This document shows positions 5,444 through 7,669 of a stretch of DNA of 7,669 nucleotides, one piece after another. Below the pieces are notes generated by a model that was given only the letters and a program-made list of their open reading frames with translations, was not told the DNA's origin and made no database searches. Every line of letters begins with the position of its first letter. The stretch's first letter is position 1. The position numbers were made by a program, and so were the translations under genes. This stretch comes from Actinomycetes bacterium. GTDB taxonomy: Bacteria > Actinomycetota > Actinomycetes > Actinomycetales > Microbacteriaceae. The stretch is taken from NCBI GenBank assembly GCA_023390155.1, contig JAEWDJ010000421.1, forward strand, positions 1 to 7,669, in the 5' to 3' direction.

Positions 5444-6754
5444 GTGAGCGAGTCTGTCGCCGTCGAGGCGAGGAACATCTACAAGGTATTCGGGCGCAAG
5501 CCCCAGGAGGCGGTCCGCCGCCTCCGTGACGGCGCCACCCGTCAGGAGGTCGCCGGTCTCGGCACCGCCGCGGTCATCGACGCCGGGCTGACGGTCCAGC
5601 GCGGCGAGATCTTCGTCGTCATGGGCCTGTCGGGCTCGGGCAAGTCGACCCTCATCCGGCTGCTGAACGGTCTGCTCGAGCCGACCGTCGGCCAGGTCGA
5701 CGTCATGGGCACCACCATCACGGGGCTCACCGGCAAGCGGCTGCGGGAGGTGCGGCAGCGCCACATCTCGATGGTCTTCCAGCACTTCGCGCTGCTGCCG
5801 CACCGCACGGTGCTCGACAACATCGCCTACGGGCTCGAGGTGAAGGGCGCGCCGAGCGCCGAGCGTCGGGCCCGCGCCGCCGAGGTCCTCGAGCTCGTCG
5901 GCCTCGCCGGCTGGGGCGACAAGCTCCCGAGCGAGCTCTCGGGCGGCATGCAGCAGCGCGTGGGGCTCGGTCGCGCCCTCGCGGCCGCCACCGACGTGCT
6001 CCTGATGGACGAGGCCTTCTCGGCCCTCGACCCCCTGATCCGGCGCGAGATGCAGGAGCAGCTGCTCGAGCTGCAGAGCACGCTCGGCAAGACGATCGTG
6101 TTCATCACCCACGACCTGAACGAGGCCATGTTCCTCGGCGACCGCATCGCCGTCATGCGCGACGGCCGCATCGTGCAGACCGGCACGCCGGAGGAGATCC
6201 TCACCGACCCCGCGAACGACTACGTCGCGAGCTTCGTGCAGGACGTGGACCGCGCCCGCGTGCTCACCGCCGCCAGCGTGATGGAGCCGGCGCGCGCCCT
6301 CGTCACGGTGGCAGGCGGGCCGCGCGGCGCGATGCGCACGATGCGCGACCTCCAGACCTCGGCCGCGTTCGTCGTCGGTCAGGGCCGCCGCCTCCTCGGC
6401 GCCGTGCGCGACCGGGACGTGATGCGTCAGGTGCGCGAGGGTCGCAGCGACCTGCGCGAGGTCATCCGGGAGGACATCGCCTCCGTCTCGCGCGATGAGG
6501 TGCTGAGCGAGCTGGTGGAGCCGTCCGTCGGCAGCGCCCTGCCTCTCGCCGTGGTCGACGACAAGGAGCGCCTCCTCGGCGTCATCCCGCGCGTCACCCT
6601 GCTCGCCGCGCTCGGCAACGTCACGAGCGACACCACCGAGATCCCCGTGATCGTCGAGCCGCCGGCGACCGTCCCGGTCGACGCGATGACGCTCGCGCTG
6701 AAGGAGACCGCCGGCGCCGAACCGGCCGCCCGCGGTGAGGAGGTGCCCGCGTGA
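5444..6754 (+). CDS. proV: Glycine betaine/proline ABC transporter, ATP-binding protein with CBS domains
   Basis: This 436-residue ATPase belongs to an osmoprotectant importer of the ProU/OpuA type. The N-terminus has the ProV-specific stretch IYKVFGRKPQEAVRRLRDG (12-30) ahead of the nucleotide-binding domain. That domain shows Walker A GLSGSGKST (61-69), Q-loop Q113, signature LSGGMQQR (165-172), Walker B VLLMDE (185-190) and H223. From about 275 to 395 there are two CBS-like repeats (ASVMEPARALVTV onward, then VIREDIASVSRDEVLSELVE to GVIPRVTLLAALG). In relatives such as OpuA and OpuC these domains sense ionic strength or bind cyclic di-AMP and gate transport. That is family knowledge and is not shown here. 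A Pro/Glu/Ala-rich tail ends the protein. Its stop overlaps the permease start by four bases. Confidence 0.92.
   Translation: MSESVAVEARNIYKVFGRKPQEAVRRLRDGATRQEVAGLGTAAVIDAGLTVQRGEIFVVMGLSGSGKSTLIRLLNGLLEPTVGQVDVMGTTITGLTGKRLREVRQRHISMVFQHFALLPHRTVLDNIAYGLEVKGAPSAERRARAAEVLELVGLAGWGDKLPSELSGGMQQRVGLGRALAAATDVLLMDEAFSALDPLIRREMQEQLLELQSTLGKTIVFITHDLNEAMFLGDRIAVMRDGRIVQTGTPEEILTDPANDYVASFVQDVDRARVLTAASVMEPARALVTVAGGPRGAMRTMRDLQTSAAFVVGQGRRLLGAVRDRDVMRQVREGRSDLREVIREDIASVSRDEVLSELVEPSVGSALPLAVVDDKERLLGVIPRVTLLAALGNVTSDTTEIPVIVEPPATVPVDAMTLALKETAGAEPAARGEEVPA
6738..6743 (+). promoter_or_regulatory. Ribosome binding site of proW
   Basis: AGGAGG inside the last codons of proV lies seven bases before the GTG at 6751. 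This is a strong site at ideal spacing and confirms that start. Unlike the amino acid operon junctions, this GTGA overlap has its own good Shine-Dalgarno. Confidence 0.75.
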
Positions 6755-7669
6755 ACGGCTTCCGTCTTCCGCTCGGCGAGTGGGCCTCCCACGCCGTCGA
6801 CTTCGTCACCACCACGCTCGGCGGCTTCTTCGACGTCGTCCGGGTGATCTTCACCGGCCTGTACGACGGCATGGACTGGCTCCTGCAGACCCCGCCGTCC
6901 TGGGGCATCATCCTCATCTTCGCCGTGCTCGCCGTGTGGCTGCGCGGCTGGGTATTCGGCGTGGGAACCGTGATCGGGCTCCTCGTGATCGTGAGCGTCG
7001 ACCAGTGGGCGAACGCGATGGACACGCTCGCGCTCGTGCTGGTGTCCGCCGCGATCGCCATCGCCATCAGCGTGCCGCTCGGCATCCTGGCCGCACGCTC
7101 GAAGACCGCGTCGGCGATCATCCGGCCGGTGCTCGACTTCATGCAGACCATGCCGGCGTTCGTGTACCTGATCCCGGCGCTCATCCTGTTCCGCGTCGGC
7201 GTCGTGCCGGGCATGGTCGCGACCATCGTGTTCGCGATGGCGCCGGGCGTGCGCCTCACCGAGCTCGGCATCCGCGGTGTCGACCGCGAGCTGGTGGAGG
7301 CCGGGCGCGCGTTCGGCTCGCCGCCGCGCCGCATCCTGCGTCAGATCCAGCTGCCGCTCGCCATGCCGTCGATCCTCGCCGGCGTCAACCAGGTCATCAT
7401 GCTCTCGCTCTCGATGGTCGTCATCGCGGGCATGGTCGGCGCGGGCGGTCTCGGCCGCGACATCGTGCAGGCGCTCAGCCGGGTGGATGTGGGCCTCGGC
7501 TTCGAGGCCGGCGTCTCCGTCGTGATCCTCGCGATCATCCTCGACCGTCTGACCGCGTCCGTCGGCCGGGCCCGGCTGCGCATGCCGAAGCGCGCGCTCG
7601 CCGTGCTGGGCGCCGCCGTGCTCGTCGCCGTCGGCGGCACCGCCGTGACGGCCGCCTCCAGCGCGACCG
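6751..7669 (+). CDS. proW: Glycine betaine/proline ABC transporter, permease protein (cut by window end)
   Basis: This is the inner-membrane permease partner of the ProV-like ATPase. 306 residues are visible and the frame is still open at the edge. An N-terminal portion with WLLQTPPSWG (43-52) leads into membrane segments near 53-83 and 92-114. The ProW hallmark MQTMPAFVYLIPALILF is at 131-147. The EAA loop that docks to the ATPase runs about 176-206 (GVDRELVEAGRAFGSPPRRILRQIQLPLAMP). The last usual membrane segment ends near LDRLTASVGRAR (264-275). Beyond it, MPKRALAVLGAAVLVAVGGTAVTAASS (278-304) is a further basic-then-hydrophobic stretch. It could be an extra membrane anchor for a fused binding domain, or simply an eighth segment. 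The GTG at 6751 overlaps the ATPase stop and has a strong AGGAGG upstream. Confidence 0.9.
   Translation, partial: MNGFRLPLGEWASHAVDFVTTTLGGFFDVVRVIFTGLYDGMDWLLQTPPSWGIILIFAVLAVWLRGWVFGVGTVIGLLVIVSVDQWANAMDTLALVLVSAAIAIAISVPLGILAARSKTASAIIRPVLDFMQTMPAFVYLIPALILFRVGVVPGMVATIVFAMAPGVRLTELGIRGVDRELVEAGRAFGSPPRRILRQIQLPLAMPSILAGVNQVIMLSLSMVVIAGMVGAGGLGRDIVQALSRVDVGLGFEAGVSVVILAIILDRLTASVGRARLRMPKRALAVLGAAVLVAVGGTAVTAASSAT

Noticed and set aside
4604..6112. A 502-codon open frame on the minus strand across the DyP start and the proV gene
   Set aside because: It runs antisense to ABC motifs in proV and in another frame through the DyP gene. Its product is rich in Arg, Asp, His and Gly with no domain. 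This is the usual shadow in very GC-rich DNA.

Overview
The window reads as chromosomal DNA of a high-GC actinobacterium. Very high G+C (strong G/C at third codon positions), frequent GTG starts, GTGA stop/start junctions and the protein styles point to Micrococcales, most likely Microbacteriaceae. That placement is inferred from style, not from a marker gene. I see no tRNA, rRNA, CRISPR array, insertion sequence or phage gene. Most of the window is ordinary transport and stress metabolism.

Layout. (1) 2-289 (+): the C-terminal end of a probable FAD/NAD(P)-binding protein that enters from outside and runs tail-to-tail into the next operon. (2) 2664 down to 192 (-): a three-gene polar amino acid ABC importer, ordered binding lipoprotein, permease, ATPase, with a GTGA overlap at both junctions. 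(3) 2780-3274 (-) and 3314-4231 (+): a divergent MarR-family repressor and EamA/DMT-family exporter only 39 bp apart. The gap and the exporter start codon hold two tandem 18-bp inverted repeats, very likely the MarR operator, and both genes look leaderless. (4) 4141-5109 (-): a YfeX/class-B-like DyP haem peroxidase whose 3' end overlaps the exporter by 91 bp. (5) 5110-5443: a 334-bp non-coding or weakly coding gap with a possible promoter and two strong hairpins. (6) 5444 to the window end (+): a glycine betaine/proline-type ABC importer, ProV-like ATPase with C-terminal CBS domains and ProW-like permease, again joined by GTGA. The permease is cut by the window end just after an extra hydrophobic stretch that may begin a fused binding domain.

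How it works together. The two ABC systems take up amino acids and compatible solutes. The MarR/EamA pair looks like a self-contained, ligand-controlled export module. The DyP peroxidase is a cytosolic haem enzyme. No single new multi-gene system is evident. The most distinctive signals are the paired MarR operator built into two apparently leaderless start regions, the two roughly 90-100 bp convergent gene overlaps, the structured leader before proV, and the possible permease-binding protein fusion at the right edge.
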